Shown here in pieces: positions 48,471 through 56,931 of a DNA stretch of 64,000 bases. The DNA is from Hymenobacter sediminis (GTDB taxonomy: Bacteria > Bacteroidota > Bacteroidia > Cytophagales > Hymenobacteraceae). The stretch spans positions 186,001-250,000 of the forward strand of contig NZ_QKNS01000008.1 of assembly GCF_003231285.1 (NCBI RefSeq). The letters are read 5' to 3'. The notes beneath the pieces are model-generated. The model was given only the letters and a program-made list of their open reading frames with translations, had not been told where the DNA came from and did not search any database. Numbering within the stretch: the first letter of the stretch is position 1; each line of letters opens with the position of its first letter. The position numbers were made by a program, and so were the translations under genes.

Positions 48471-50435
48471 CTACCCCAGCCGCCCGTCGGCGGCGTAGCG
48501 CAGTTGCCCCAACTCCACCAGTTCCCGGAGCAGCTGCGTAATAGTGGTGGCCTGCCCTGGTGCAAAGTGGGCCAGCACTTCGCGGGGCGTTTGGGGGGTA
48601 GCCTTCACCAGGGAAACCAGTTGGGCGCGCAGATCAGGGGCCGGGGTGGCCTCCTGTTTGGCCTTCTTTTTCGCCAGGCAGAAGTCGCAGACTTGGCAGG
48701 CCGGCGCGTCCAGCTCGCCGAAATACTCCAACAACAGCTGCTGGCGGCAGCGCCCCCCGGCGGCATAGCGAATTACGGACTCGGTTTTCTGATAAGCCAG
48801 CTCCCGGGCCTGGTTGAGGCGCTTCTGATCCAGCGGTAGCTTGTCGGCATCGAAGCGGGGGGTAGTAAACAGAGCCTGCGGCGAATCGTGCTTGGGCTGG
48901 TATTGAATAATGCCGGAGCGGTGCAGGAACACGAGCATCTTGCGCACATCCAGCACACTCAGGCGCAGGTGCTGGGCCAGGTTGTTCTCCGAAATCCGCT
49001 GGAAGCCCGCAAACAACTCGCCCCCATTAAAACGCAACAGGCTTTTGATCAACTGGTCGTGCTGCTGGTTGGATACCTGAAAGCGGTACAGGTCGGTGTG
49101 GTCGATGGGGATGTGGACGCGGGCGGGGTTGTTCACCGCTTCATTCAGCTGCACAAACCCCTCGCGCTCCAACGTGCGCAGGCTATTATGCGCGTCCAGA
49201 GCCTTGATGCGGTATGTTTCCGCGAACTGCTGAATATCAAAGTCGAAGGCTACCAGCTCGCCTCCGCCCACGGCCGTTCGCGAGAAATTAGCCAAGGCTT
49301 GGTACACCCGGCGTACGGTGTCCAGCGGGGGGTAGGACTGCTGGGTGCGGCGGCGCAGTTCGGCATCGTCGTTGGGGCCCTGCAGCAGCACGGCAAAGGC
49401 GTATTTCTCGTCGCGGCCGGCGCGGCCCGCTTCCTGGTAGTAAGCTTCCAGATTGTCGGGTGCATCAAGGTGCACCACTAGGCGCACGTCGGGCTTATCG
49501 ATGCCCATCCCGAAGGCGTTGGTGGCCACAATGCAGCGCGTCTTGTTTTGCATCCAGTCTTGTTGGGTGCGGGTGCGCTGCTCGCTGGGCAGCCCGGCGT
49601 GGTAGGCGGCGGCGGCCAGACCTTGCTGGCGCAGGTAGGTAGCGGCTTCCTCGGTTTGCCGGCGGGTGCGGGCGTACACAATGCTGGTCTTCTCGGCCCC
49701 TACCCCCCGCACTACCTCCAACAGGCGCCGGAGCTTATCCTCTGTGCTCAGCACCGAGTACGATAAGTTAGGCCGCGCGAAGCTCTGCTGAAACACGCGG
49801 TGCGAAGCTGCAAACCGTAGCTTCTCCACAATATCCTGGCGCACTTGCTCGGTGGCGGTAGCCGTGAGGGCAATGCAAGGCACGCCGGGCAGCAACTCGC
49901 GCAGCTCCTGAATGCGCAGATAAGGCGGGCGGAAATCGTAGCCCCACTGGGAAAGGCAGTGCGCCTCATCCACAGCCAGCAGGCTCACCTTCATCTTGAC
50001 TACCCGGGCCCGAAACATATCTGTCAATAGTCGCTCGGGGCTTACATACAGAAACTTCACCGGCCCGTACACGCAGTTGTCCAGGGTCTGATCTATTTCC
50101 TGGTGGCTCATGCCGGCGTACACGGCTTCGGCCTTAATGCCGCGCTTGCGCAGGTTTTCCACTTGGTCCTTCATCAGGGCAATCAGCGGCGACACTACCA
50201 CGCAGAGGCCGGGCCGGGCCAGGGCCGGTACCTGAAAGCAGATGCTTTTGCCTCCGCCTGTGGGCAGCAAAGCCAGCGTATCCTGCCCCGCCAATACCGA
50301 GCGGATGATGTCTTCCTGCAGGGGCCGGAACTGGGTGTGCCCCCAGGTTTGGCGCAGCACGTGCAGAATATCGTCGGTGGCGGGTAGCAACAGGAATGGG
50401 CTTTGATCGGGACTACGAAGGTAGCACCACCCCAC
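48471..50435 (-). CDS. recQ: RecQ-family ATP-dependent DNA helicase
   Basis: 654 residues. Helicase motifs: FRPLQEDIIRSVLAGQDTLA, Walker A LLPTGGGKSICFQ, DEAH in AVDEAHCLSQWGYDFRP, LTATATEQV, IVYARTRRQTEE, FGMGIDKPDVRLVVH, and the arginine-finger QEAGRAGRDE. The RQC zinc module has YAAGGRCRQQLLLEYFGE and CQVCDFC. A short C-terminal region is present in place of a clear HRDC domain. Unwinds 3'-tailed DNA in recombination repair. The start is uncertain: a TTG at 50390 (before PATDDILHVL) fits the usual N-terminus better than the distant ATG. Confidence 0.93.
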   Translation of the reverse strand: MGWCYLRSPDQSPFLLLPATDDILHVLRQTWGHTQFRPLQEDIIRSVLAGQDTLALLPTGGGKSICFQVPALARPGLCVVVSPLIALMKDQVENLRKRGIKAEAVYAGMSHQEIDQTLDNCVYGPVKFLYVSPERLLTDMFRARVVKMKVSLLAVDEAHCLSQWGYDFRPPYLRIQELRELLPGVPCIALTATATEQVRQDIVEKLRFAASHRVFQQSFARPNLSYSVLSTEDKLRRLLEVVRGVGAEKTSIVYARTRRQTEEAATYLRQQGLAAAAYHAGLPSEQRTRTQQDWMQNKTRCIVATNAFGMGIDKPDVRLVVHLDAPDNLEAYYQEAGRAGRDEKYAFAVLLQGPNDDAELRRRTQQSYPPLDTVRRVYQALANFSRTAVGGGELVAFDFDIQQFAETYRIKALDAHNSLRTLEREGFVQLNEAVNNPARVHIPIDHTDLYRFQVSNQQHDQLIKSLLRFNGGELFAGFQRISENNLAQHLRLSVLDVRKMLVFLHRSGIIQYQPKHDSPQALFTTPRFDADKLPLDQKRLNQARELAYQKTESVIRYAAGGRCRQQLLLEYFGELDAPACQVCDFCLAKKKAKQEATPAPDLRAQLVSLVKATPQTPREVLAHFAPGQATTITQLLRELVELGQLRYAADGRLG

Positions 50436-50509
50436 CGGAATCAGAAGCGCAGTTTGAGCCGGTGGCCTGTTGCTTCCTACCCCTCGCTCCTTCAGAAATC
50501 TAAAACCTG

Positions 50510-50538
50510 TTGTAATAAAATAAGGGCATATAGATTTA
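50510..50538 (+). promoter_or_regulatory. Candidate promoter
   Basis: TTG (50510-50512), 18 nt, TAGATTTA (50531-50538; 7/8 to TAnnTTTG) in an AT-rich island, about 100 bp upstream of the STAS-like gene. Confidence 0.35.
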
Positions 50539-50644
50539 TTGCGAATAACCCGTGCTTTTTCCTACCTTCTCAGGCCCATTGGGCGCCACAGACGGCTTGT
50601 GCAAACGTGTGGTAACGGCCTTTCCTTTCAAGCACCCTGTGTCT

Positions 50645-51175
50645 ATGAGTCTACTGCTACTTGCTGAAACCCCCTCCTTATCCTTGTACGAGGATGCCAA
50701 AAATGGCTGGCTTTATATAGACTGGCAGGGCCACCTCACCCTGCCGGCTATACAGGAAAGCTGCCTGCTGATTTCGCAGTATTTTCTGCAGCGCACCTAC
50801 ATCAAAGCCCTGAACGATAACACCAATGTGCTGAGTATGGACTCCGATGTGTCGCCGTGGCTGGCTAAGGAGTTTTTGCCCTACACGGTGCTAGGGGGCA
50901 TCCAGTTTATTGCCTGGGTATATTCTCCTAGCATAAGCACCCAGATCAACACTGATATTGCCCTCTTCAACCTTGAGGCGCCGGTAGTAGCTCTGTTTTC
51001 TGACACGGCCAGCGCCTGCAGCTGGCTAATGACGGCTCGGTTCCCGACCTCTACTCCCGAAATTCCCCAGACGCATAAGATGCTTCAGGAGCTGCAGGCC
51101 CGCCCAGACATAGCTCCCCTCATGGAAACCTTAACCAACCGATTTTCCGGCGCAGCTACCTCCGTGGGCCAGTAA
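50645..51175 (+). CDS. STAS/SpoIIAA-like protein
   Basis: 176 residues from the ATG at 50645 (MSLLLLAETPSLSLYEDAKN). The pattern LYIDWQGHLTLPAIQESCLL, YIKALNDNTNV, FLPYTVLGGIQFIAWVYSPS and APVVALFSDTASACSWLMTA matches the same small alpha/beta fold as the 22041 gene: a strand WLxxxWxG, a helix, a K-A/L-L-N/T-D turn, a later hydrophobic strand and a terminal helix. There is no catalytic motif. The C-terminal ~35 residues are an additional helical tail. Confidence 0.6.
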   Translation: MSLLLLAETPSLSLYEDAKNGWLYIDWQGHLTLPAIQESCLLISQYFLQRTYIKALNDNTNVLSMDSDVSPWLAKEFLPYTVLGGIQFIAWVYSPSISTQINTDIALFNLEAPVVALFSDTASACSWLMTARFPTSTPEIPQTHKMLQELQARPDIAPLMETLTNRFSGAATSVGQ

Positions 51176-51192
51176 ACCCAAACAGCCATGAA

Positions 51193-51224
51193 AAAAGCCC
51201 GCTACCGAATGGCAGCGGGCTTTT
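51193..51224. terminator. Bidirectional terminator
   Basis: AAAAGCCCGCT (51193-51203) / AGCGGGCTTTT (51214-51224), between converging genes at 51175 and 51247. Confidence 0.92.
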
Positions 51225-51246
51225 GCTATATGGAGTTGGGAGAGGC

Positions 51247-52047
51247 TTAGGCAGCGGCGGCCTGGCCATTCTCACGGTCATCAATGGCCTTCTTCAGCTT
51301 GGCAATAGCCTGAGTGGCGCGCTCTTCGTCCAGACGGTTGATGTTCAACAGCATCTTGGTCTTCTCCGGACGGGTGATAACCGGGTGGTTCAGCAGACGA
51401 ATAATTTCTTCCTTCTGCGAAGCGGTGGCGTAGGCTGGGGCCGGAGCCTCAGCAGCAGCTGGCTCAGCGGGCACTGCCTTCATGGCCGCCGGGGCCTCCG
51501 CAGCTATGGCTACCGGAGTAGCTGCCGGAGCTACTACCATGGCAGGCTGAGCAGCGGGGGTGTTACCACCATACTCCATTTCCTCAGCAGGGGTAGGCTC
51601 GTAACCAGCAGCCCGAATAATCCAGGCCAGAATGTTGCGGTATGCCTTACCAATAGCCCGGGTCTGGGCCATGCTCATAATGGCAAACTCCTGGTAAAAC
51701 TTCTTGCCCTGCTCTTTATTCGAGCAGATAGCAAAGCCCGCACCTACCGTGTGACCCGACTTCATGTCGAACAGGGTCACTTTAGCCTGGTACTTAATTT
51801 CCTGCTCAGTAGAAACGTTGATAACATGGTCCACGATGGGCACAATGCCCAGGCGCGAGCCGGCATACTGCCAGCCTTCCACGTTCACAAACTCTTTGCC
51901 CTGCACCGTGGTGCTGAGCTTGTTGTCCTTGATGAATTTAGCAAGGTCCGTCGCCAAGTGCAGCGTCTCGTCGGAGCGCGAGATGTCAAAGCTCTCCACT
52001 TTAGTCTTACGAACCGGCTCTTTGATGTTCTTAGTTGCTTCGCTCAT
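51247..52047 (-). CDS. Conserved SMAQTRA-motif protein, function unknown
   Basis: 266 residues. N-terminal domain (~1-170): FINDNK-type start (DLAKFIKDNKLSTTVQGKEF), then VNVEGWQYAGSRLGIVPIVD, AGFAICSNKEQGKKFYQEFA, and the striking IMSMAQTRAIGKAYRNILAW with AGYEPTPAEEM. An Ala/Pro-rich linker (~180-225) and a C-terminal helical pair (SQKEEIIRLLNHPVITRPEK) follow. SMAQTRAxxKAxR..AGYxxTPAEEM proteins occur in phages, plasmids and many Bacteroidota. A single-strand annealing or DNA-binding role is suspected by analogy, not shown. No phage genes are adjacent here. Monocistronic, with an AT-rich promoter region upstream (52080-52210). Confidence 0.65.
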   Translation of the reverse strand: MSEATKNIKEPVRKTKVESFDISRSDETLHLATDLAKFIKDNKLSTTVQGKEFVNVEGWQYAGSRLGIVPIVDHVINVSTEQEIKYQAKVTLFDMKSGHTVGAGFAICSNKEQGKKFYQEFAIMSMAQTRAIGKAYRNILAWIIRAAGYEPTPAEEMEYGGNTPAAQPAMVVAPAATPVAIAAEAPAAMKAVPAEPAAAEAPAPAYATASQKEEIIRLLNHPVITRPEKTKMLLNINRLDEERATQAIAKLKKAIDDRENGQAAAA

Positions 52048-52464
52048 GGCGTCTTTCCTTTTATGTCCTGTAGTACCGTATTGTGTTACGTGAATATAAC
52101 CAAGCAGCCCGCTAAAAGGTGCAAAAACGCTGCTTTTTATATGTATTTTTTATCATTGATTATCAATAACTTACAAATATAATTTCCAAATTATTTAGCC
52201 AAACCTATTTTTTAGCATTCATCAGCCACAAAAGCTCGCCTTATATAGGCCTTAACCACCCAAACCCGAGGTTATAACTACCCGAATAGTCTGCATCAGG
52301 CTGGCTTCCGACAGGCAAGATTCAGGCAGCCACCGGGGGTAGGCGAACAGCACGGGCATCAACCACCAATACACTGGCAAGAATAACCCGTTGCCGCGCT
52401 CCGGAAACGCGGCAACTGGCTGCTATGCACGGCTCGGGGCATACCGGGCGCGCGACCGGGTAGC
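52048..52464. other. Spacer with AT-rich promoter region and a 9-bp hairpin
   Basis: Bases 52080-52215 are strongly AT-rich and probably hold the promoter of the SMAQTRA gene. Further on, GTTGCCGCG (52390-52398) / CGCGGCAAC (52408-52416) forms a stable hairpin. No gene is seen; a small RNA cannot be excluded. Confidence 0.4.
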
Positions 52465-52502
52465 AAAAAAGAGAGGAGCAGCCACTGAGTGGCCGCTCCT
52501 CT
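52465..52502 (-). terminator. Terminator of lolD
   Basis: On the - strand AGAGGAGC-GGCCA-CTCAG-TGGCT-GCTCCTCT is followed by CTTTTTTG, 36 bp after the lolD stop. Confidence 0.9.
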
Positions 52503-52537
52503 AATAATCAAAATCTGCTATGTATAGTTCCGCTTCC

Positions 52538-53194
52538 CTACCCCTCCCAGATGTTGCCATCCTTCATCGTGATTTTGCGGTCAGCCATTTCCGCTAGCTG
52601 GTCGTTGTGGGTCACGATAACAAAGGTTTGGCCCAGCTCTTTGCGCAGCAGAAAGAAAATCTGGTGCAGCTCCTGCGCATTCTGGGAATCGAGGTTGCCG
52701 CTGGGCTCATCGGCGAAGATGATTTCGGGGGAGTTGATCAGGGCGCGGGCTACGGCCGTGCGCTGCTGCTCACCCCCGCTCATTTCGGAGGGTTTGTGGT
52801 CGGCGCGGCGCTCCAGGTTCAGCATCCCAAGCAATTCGCGGGCTCGCACGCGGGTTTCCTTCTCTGAGCGGCCAGCCAGGTAAGCCGGCAGGCATACGTT
52901 TTCGAGGGCCGTAAACTCGGGCAGCAGGTTATGAAACTGGAAAATGAAACCGATATGGCGGTTCCGGAATCGGGCCAGATCGGAGCGGCCCAGGGAACTG
53001 ACCGATTCGCCATCGAAGAGCACTTCCCCGGAGTCGGGGTTGTCCAGCGTGCCCAGAATGTGCAGCAGCGTGCTTTTTCCCGCTCCTGATGAACCAACGA
53101 TAGACACGATTTCCGATTTTTCAATCGTGAGGTCGATGCCTTTGAGAACTTCCAGCGTGTTGTATTTCTTGCGGACGTTGATGGCTTGCAGCAA
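52538..53194 (-). CDS. lolD: ABC transporter ATPase, LolD type
   Basis: 218 residues. Walker A GSSGAGKSTLLHILG, Q-loop FIFQFHNLLPEFTALENV, signature MSGGEQQRTAVARAL, Walker B IIFADEPSGNLD, H-loop IVTHND. The FQFHNLLPEFTALENVCLP segment and length are typical of LolD, which drives lipoprotein release to the outer membrane through LolC/E-type permeases. No permease gene is adjacent in this window. A MacB-type ATPase is the alternative. Confidence 0.9.
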   Translation of the reverse strand: MLQAINVRKKYNTLEVLKGIDLTIEKSEIVSIVGSSGAGKSTLLHILGTLDNPDSGEVLFDGESVSSLGRSDLARFRNRHIGFIFQFHNLLPEFTALENVCLPAYLAGRSEKETRVRARELLGMLNLERRADHKPSEMSGGEQQRTAVARALINSPEIIFADEPSGNLDSQNAQELHQIFFLLRKELGQTFVIVTHNDQLAEMADRKITMKDGNIWEG

Positions 53195-53501
53195 AACGGA
53201 ACCAGGTAAAGTGAGCCGGGGGTACGGGAAACAAATCTACGGAATGTAGCGCGTTGGGGTGACGCCTACCCCCGGAAACTCCTTGAACCTCCACACAGGC
53301 CTCGTACGGAAGCCTATTCCGGCACGGTTAGCGGTTTTATGACAGAAATGGTTTTCCTAGGGCACATAACTATTCGCTCATTTTTAGGTTTGTGCAGGTA
53401 AAAACTCACACCTGGGAACCGACACTGGTAACTGGCAACGCATTTCTCCCTACTTTCGCGCCTAGTAAACCACCCCCATAACGGACCCATAACTGACCTC
53501 T
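53195..53501. other. Intergenic region between lolD and sucC
   Basis: 307 bp, divergent promoters expected. CCTACTTTCGCG near 53450 resembles a -7 box for sucC. ACTGGTAACTGGCAAC (53423-53438) is a short direct repeat like the one inside ddl. No gene seen. Confidence 0.4.
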
Positions 53502-54707
53502 ATGAACATTCACGAGTATCAGGGCAAAGACATTCTGAAGCGTTACGGCGTACGCGTGCAGGAAGGCATCGTGGCTGATACGGCCGAAGAAGCCGTCGAA
53601 GCTGCCAAAAAGCTGACCGAACAAACCGGCACTAGCTGGCACGTTATCAAAGCTCAGATTCACGCCGGCGGGCGCGGTAAAGGGGGCGGGGTGAAACTCG
53701 CCAAAAACCTGGAGCAGGTGAAAGAAATTGCTGGCCAAATCATTGGCATGCAGCTGGTAACCAAGCAAACTGGCGCCGAAGGCCGCAAGGTGCACAAAGT
53801 GCTGGTAGCCCAGGACGTGTACTACCCCGGCGAGTCGGAAACCAAGGAATTTTACATGAGCGTGCTGCTGGACCGTGCAACCGGCAAGAACGTTATCATC
53901 TATACCACCGAGGGTGGCATGGACATCGAGGAAGTAGCTGAGGCACACCCCGACAAAATCCTGAAGGAGCACATTGACCCCCGCGTAGGTCTGCGCCCTT
54001 TCCAGGCAGCTAAAATTGCTTTTAACCTGGGCCTCGAAGGTGCAGCGCAGAAAGAGATGGTGAAGTTCGTAACGGCCCTGTACAAGGCTTACGACGAAAC
54101 CGACTCGGCCATGTTCGAAATCAACCCTGTGTTGAAGACCTCGGACAATAAGATTCTGGCAGTTGATGCCAAGGTAACCCTCGACGAAAACGCCCTCTAC
54201 CGTCACAAAGACTTTGTAGAGCTGCGCGATACCAACGAGGAAGATCCGCTGGAAGTGGAAGCTTCGGCCTCGCACCTGAACTATGTGAAGCTCGACGGCA
54301 ACGTGGGCTGCATGGTAAACGGCGCCGGCCTGGCTATGGCTACCATGGACATCATCAAGTTGAGCGGTGGCGAGCCTGCCAACTTCCTCGACGTAGGGGG
54401 TGGAGCTAACGCCCAGACGGTTGAAGCCGGTTTCCGCATCATCCTGAAGGACCCGAACGTGAAGGCCATCCTGATCAACATCTTCGGCGGCATCGTGCGT
54501 TGCGACCGGGTTGCTAACGGGGTAGTGGAAGCTTACAAGAACATTGGCACCATCAACGTTCCGATTATCGTGCGTCTGCAGGGCACCAACGCCGAAGAAG
54601 GCGCCCGCATCATCGACGAGAGCGGTCTGAAGGTGTACTCGGCGGTACTGCTGAAAGATGCAGCCGAGCGCGTAAAAGAGGTTCTGGCTGAGCAAGGCAT
54701 TTCGTAA
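53502..54707 (+). CDS. sucC: Succinyl-CoA ligase (ADP-forming) beta subunit
   Basis: 401 residues, a citric acid cycle enzyme subunit with an ATP-grasp domain. MNIHEYQGKDILKRYGVRVQ start, QIHAGGRGKGGGVKLAKNLE, FEINPVLKT, DAKVTLDENALYRH, NGAGLAMATMDIIKLSGGEP, and FLDVGGGANAQTVE followed by NIFGGIVRCD. All family blocks are intact. The alpha subunit sucD is not adjacent. A terminator follows. Confidence 0.98.
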   Translation: MNIHEYQGKDILKRYGVRVQEGIVADTAEEAVEAAKKLTEQTGTSWHVIKAQIHAGGRGKGGGVKLAKNLEQVKEIAGQIIGMQLVTKQTGAEGRKVHKVLVAQDVYYPGESETKEFYMSVLLDRATGKNVIIYTTEGGMDIEEVAEAHPDKILKEHIDPRVGLRPFQAAKIAFNLGLEGAAQKEMVKFVTALYKAYDETDSAMFEINPVLKTSDNKILAVDAKVTLDENALYRHKDFVELRDTNEEDPLEVEASASHLNYVKLDGNVGCMVNGAGLAMATMDIIKLSGGEPANFLDVGGGANAQTVEAGFRIILKDPNVKAILINIFGGIVRCDRVANGVVEAYKNIGTINVPIIVRLQGTNAEEGARIIDESGLKVYSAVLLKDAAERVKEVLAEQGIS

Positions 54708-54736
54708 GCTTTTTCCCAGATATTATAGTACATTGT

Positions 54737-54771
54737 AATGCCCACTCGGTTCACCGGGTGGGCATTTTTGT
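54737..54771 (+). terminator. Terminator of sucC
   Basis: AATGCCCACTCGG / CCGGGTGGGCATT with loop TTCA, then TTTTTG. Confidence 0.93.
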
Positions 54772-54834
54772 TCTGTGCGGCACCAACCTGCCGTCGGTTG
54801 TTCCCGTTTACAGCAGCTCATCAACGTTCATTGT

Positions 54835-55713
54835 ATGCACAAGAAAACGTTTACGCTTTGCTTATTAGCCATCGGGTTGCTGGGTTTGCCCGGCCGGGTG
54901 CAGGCGCAACAGGGAAATGGCGCTACCGCGTCCTACCTCACTACCCTCGACCCAGTTGCCTACCCCTTCCAATTCAGCTCACCTGAATCCGACTACCTCA
55001 CCCGTTTTCGGGAGATGTACGGGCTTAATGAGGTAATTGCTCAGGAAACCACTGACCTGGGTCGGGCCCGGGCACTTTGCCGATGGGTGCACTTCCGGCT
55101 TAGTCACGATGGGCACAAGCGCTTTGAGTCCCAGGACCCATTTGCCATCCTGAAGGCAGCCATGCTGGGCGAGCAAGTGCAATGCGTGGAGTTTGGACTG
55201 GTGCTGGCCGCTGCATTCAATGCTGTGGGTATTCCGGCGCGGCCCCTTTACTTGAAGTCAGAAGATGTGCAGACCCGCACCTCGGCGGCCGGCCACGCGC
55301 TGGCTGAGGCCTGGCTACCTGATTTGGGCAAATGGGTGATGGTAGACAGCCAGGCTGATATTATTCCGATGCGAGGCACTACCCCCCTCAATGCCCTGGA
55401 ACTCCAACAGGCCTTGGCAGCCGATGCGCCGGACCTGACTGTGCTAACCTCCACCGAATCGAAAGCTAAACCTTACTTCAAGTGGGTAAATAAGTATTTG
55501 TTCTACTTTGATACGGTAATGGATAACCGCTACGGCGTAAAATCGGGGCGCACAGGGCTGATGCTGGTGCCAGTAGGAGCACACAAGCCCGTGATTTTTC
55601 AGCGCACCGAAGCCATCCATAACATGCGCTACACGAACTCGGCAGCCACTTTCTACGCCTCTCCTACCGGCACCAACTGGCTAGCTGTTGGCGCAGATGG
55701 TGCATCCCGCTGA
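54835..55713 (+). CDS. Secreted transglutaminase-like protein
   Basis: 292 residues from the ATG at 54835, which starts a signal peptide (FTLCLLAIGLLGLPGRVQAQ). The papain-like transglutaminase core has the catalytic triad in order: C117 in VQCVEFGLVLAAAFNAVGIP, H154 in AGHALAEAWLPDLGKW, and D171 in MVDSQADI. It may act as a periplasmic protease or peptidase; the substrate is unknown. Monocistronic between two terminators. Confidence 0.88.
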   Translation: MHKKTFTLCLLAIGLLGLPGRVQAQQGNGATASYLTTLDPVAYPFQFSSPESDYLTRFREMYGLNEVIAQETTDLGRARALCRWVHFRLSHDGHKRFESQDPFAILKAAMLGEQVQCVEFGLVLAAAFNAVGIPARPLYLKSEDVQTRTSAAGHALAEAWLPDLGKWVMVDSQADIIPMRGTTPLNALELQQALAADAPDLTVLTSTESKAKPYFKWVNKYLFYFDTVMDNRYGVKSGRTGLMLVPVGAHKPVIFQRTEAIHNMRYTNSAATFYASPTGTNWLAVGADGASR

Positions 55714-55737
55714 CTAGCCCCCTACCCCCCGTTATAG

Positions 55738-55775
55738 CATAAAGCCTGACGACCCTAGGGTCGTCAGGCTTTATG
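55738..55775. terminator. Perfect 38-bp palindromic bidirectional terminator
   Basis: CATAAAGCCTGACGACCC is followed immediately by its exact complement; flanked by converging genes. The centre (CCCTAGGG) leaves no free loop in the DNA; the RNA would open four bases. Confidence 0.88.
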
Positions 55776-55812
55776 TTGCTTTTTGAGTCAGGCAGAAAGC
55801 CAAGACCAAGAC

Positions 55813-56304
55813 TTACTGCACGCCGCCCTTTTCGGCCACGCCAGCGTTTTCTTCGGCTTGCACCGGCACAGGCTCACCCTGCACACGCAGTTCTACCTCA
55901 ATGTTGCCGCGGGTACCTACAGAGTATGGGCAGATTTTATGTGCCTGACGTACCATTTCAATGGTTTTTTCGCGGTCAAACGCTTTCAGATCGACGTCTA
56001 GCACCGCCGACAGGCCATACGCTTCACCCTCTTGGAACAGAGAAACCGAGCATTTTACTTCCGTCTGTGGGTCGAGCCGGTCGCCGGCGCGCTGAGCAAT
56101 TACCAGCAGAGCCTGCTGAAAGCAGGAAGAATAACCCGCTGCAAACAGCTCCTCGGGGTTGGTAGCGCCTTTTTTACCGCCTAACCCTTCTGGCACCGAC
56201 ATATCCAAATCGATGGTGCCAGTGGCCGAGCGTACGTGGCCGCTACGGCCGCCAATAGCCGTTGCATCGGCCGTGTATAAAGTCTTTTTTTCGGAGCTTG
56301 CCAT
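55813..56304 (-). CDS. Second Ohr-family peroxidase
   Basis: 163 residues from the ATG at 56304 (MASSEKKTLYTADATAIGGR). The two catalytic cysteines are C61 (AGYSSCFQQALLV) and C125 (AHKICPYSVGTRGNIEV). It carries an extra ~20-residue acidic/Val-rich tail (QGEPVPVQAEENAGVAEKGG). It differs clearly from Ohr at 43925 and is not next to an OhrR gene, so it is probably regulated otherwise or constitutive. Confidence 0.94.
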   Translation of the reverse strand: MASSEKKTLYTADATAIGGRSGHVRSATGTIDLDMSVPEGLGGKKGATNPEELFAAGYSSCFQQALLVIAQRAGDRLDPQTEVKCSVSLFQEGEAYGLSAVLDVDLKAFDREKTIEMVRQAHKICPYSVGTRGNIEVELRVQGEPVPVQAEENAGVAEKGGVQ

Positions 56305-56458
56305 ACAAGATAGGTTCAGGTGGTGTTGGTATCCGGATTTAACTGTGCTGAGCCGTGGAAGGTTACCTACGGGCAGTATATGATTTTGCGGAAAATGCGG
56401 ACTTTGGTTTGGCGGCACCGCATTTTCTCTCTAGTTTTGCCACCCACTACACTACCCT

Positions 56459-56530
56459 GGTGGCGTAGTACAACGGATAGTATGGGAGTCTCCGAAGCTC
56501 TTGATCCAGGTTCGATTCCTGGCGCCACCA
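56459..56530 (+). tRNA. tRNA-Arg (anticodon CCG)
   Basis: 72-nt cloverleaf: acceptor GGTGGCG/CGCCACC, D-arm TAC/GTA, anticodon loop CTCCGAA with CCG at 56492-56494, T-arm CCAGG-TTCGATT-CCTGG, discriminator A. The 3' CCA is not encoded (next bases CTC). Confidence 0.93.
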
Positions 56531-56535
56531 CTCAC

Positions 56536-56570
56536 AAAAGCCCCTCACCTGTAGGCGAGGGGCTTTTGCT
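56536..56570 (+). terminator. Terminator of the tRNA-Arg gene
   Basis: AAAAGCCCCTC (56536-56546) / GAGGGGCTTTT (56557-56567), five bases after the tRNA. Confidence 0.92.
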
Positions 56571-56931
56571 TTTAACTGCCCCAGCCTACCACATAGCCCG
56601 TCAGCTACCCCTCTTATAAAGCGCAAACCTTCAGGCAATAAAGCTCAGAAGCTCTTGACATATCATCTATTTTATCTTTATTTTTACTCTACTAAGATTT
56701 AAGAGAAACGGGCAGCTTTGCAGTGTTAGGTAAACCTGAAAGGTAAATCCTTCTGGGCTGCTACAGAGCCGAGAAATCGGGCAGAAAAGAGCTGCCTGAG
56801 CAGAAGTGTAGGAAAGGCGCGGAAGTTTTCACAGGCCGGAGTAGAAGCTGGGGGCTGCTGTTTGGGAAATTCTGCGCGAAAGACAACTCAGCCGGGTGCT
56901 GAGCCAGCATTTACCCCTAAGTCGCAGCCAC
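56571..56931. other. Spacer upstream of the YitT gene
   Basis: No gene. The AT-rich island 56650-56705 contains TTGACATATC and TATCTTTA, which could form a promoter, but the spacing (15 nt) is short. Confidence 0.35.

Noticed and set aside
53406..54695. 429-codon open frame antisense to sucC
   Set aside because: Shadow of a highly conserved gene, with no recognisable domain or promoter of its own.
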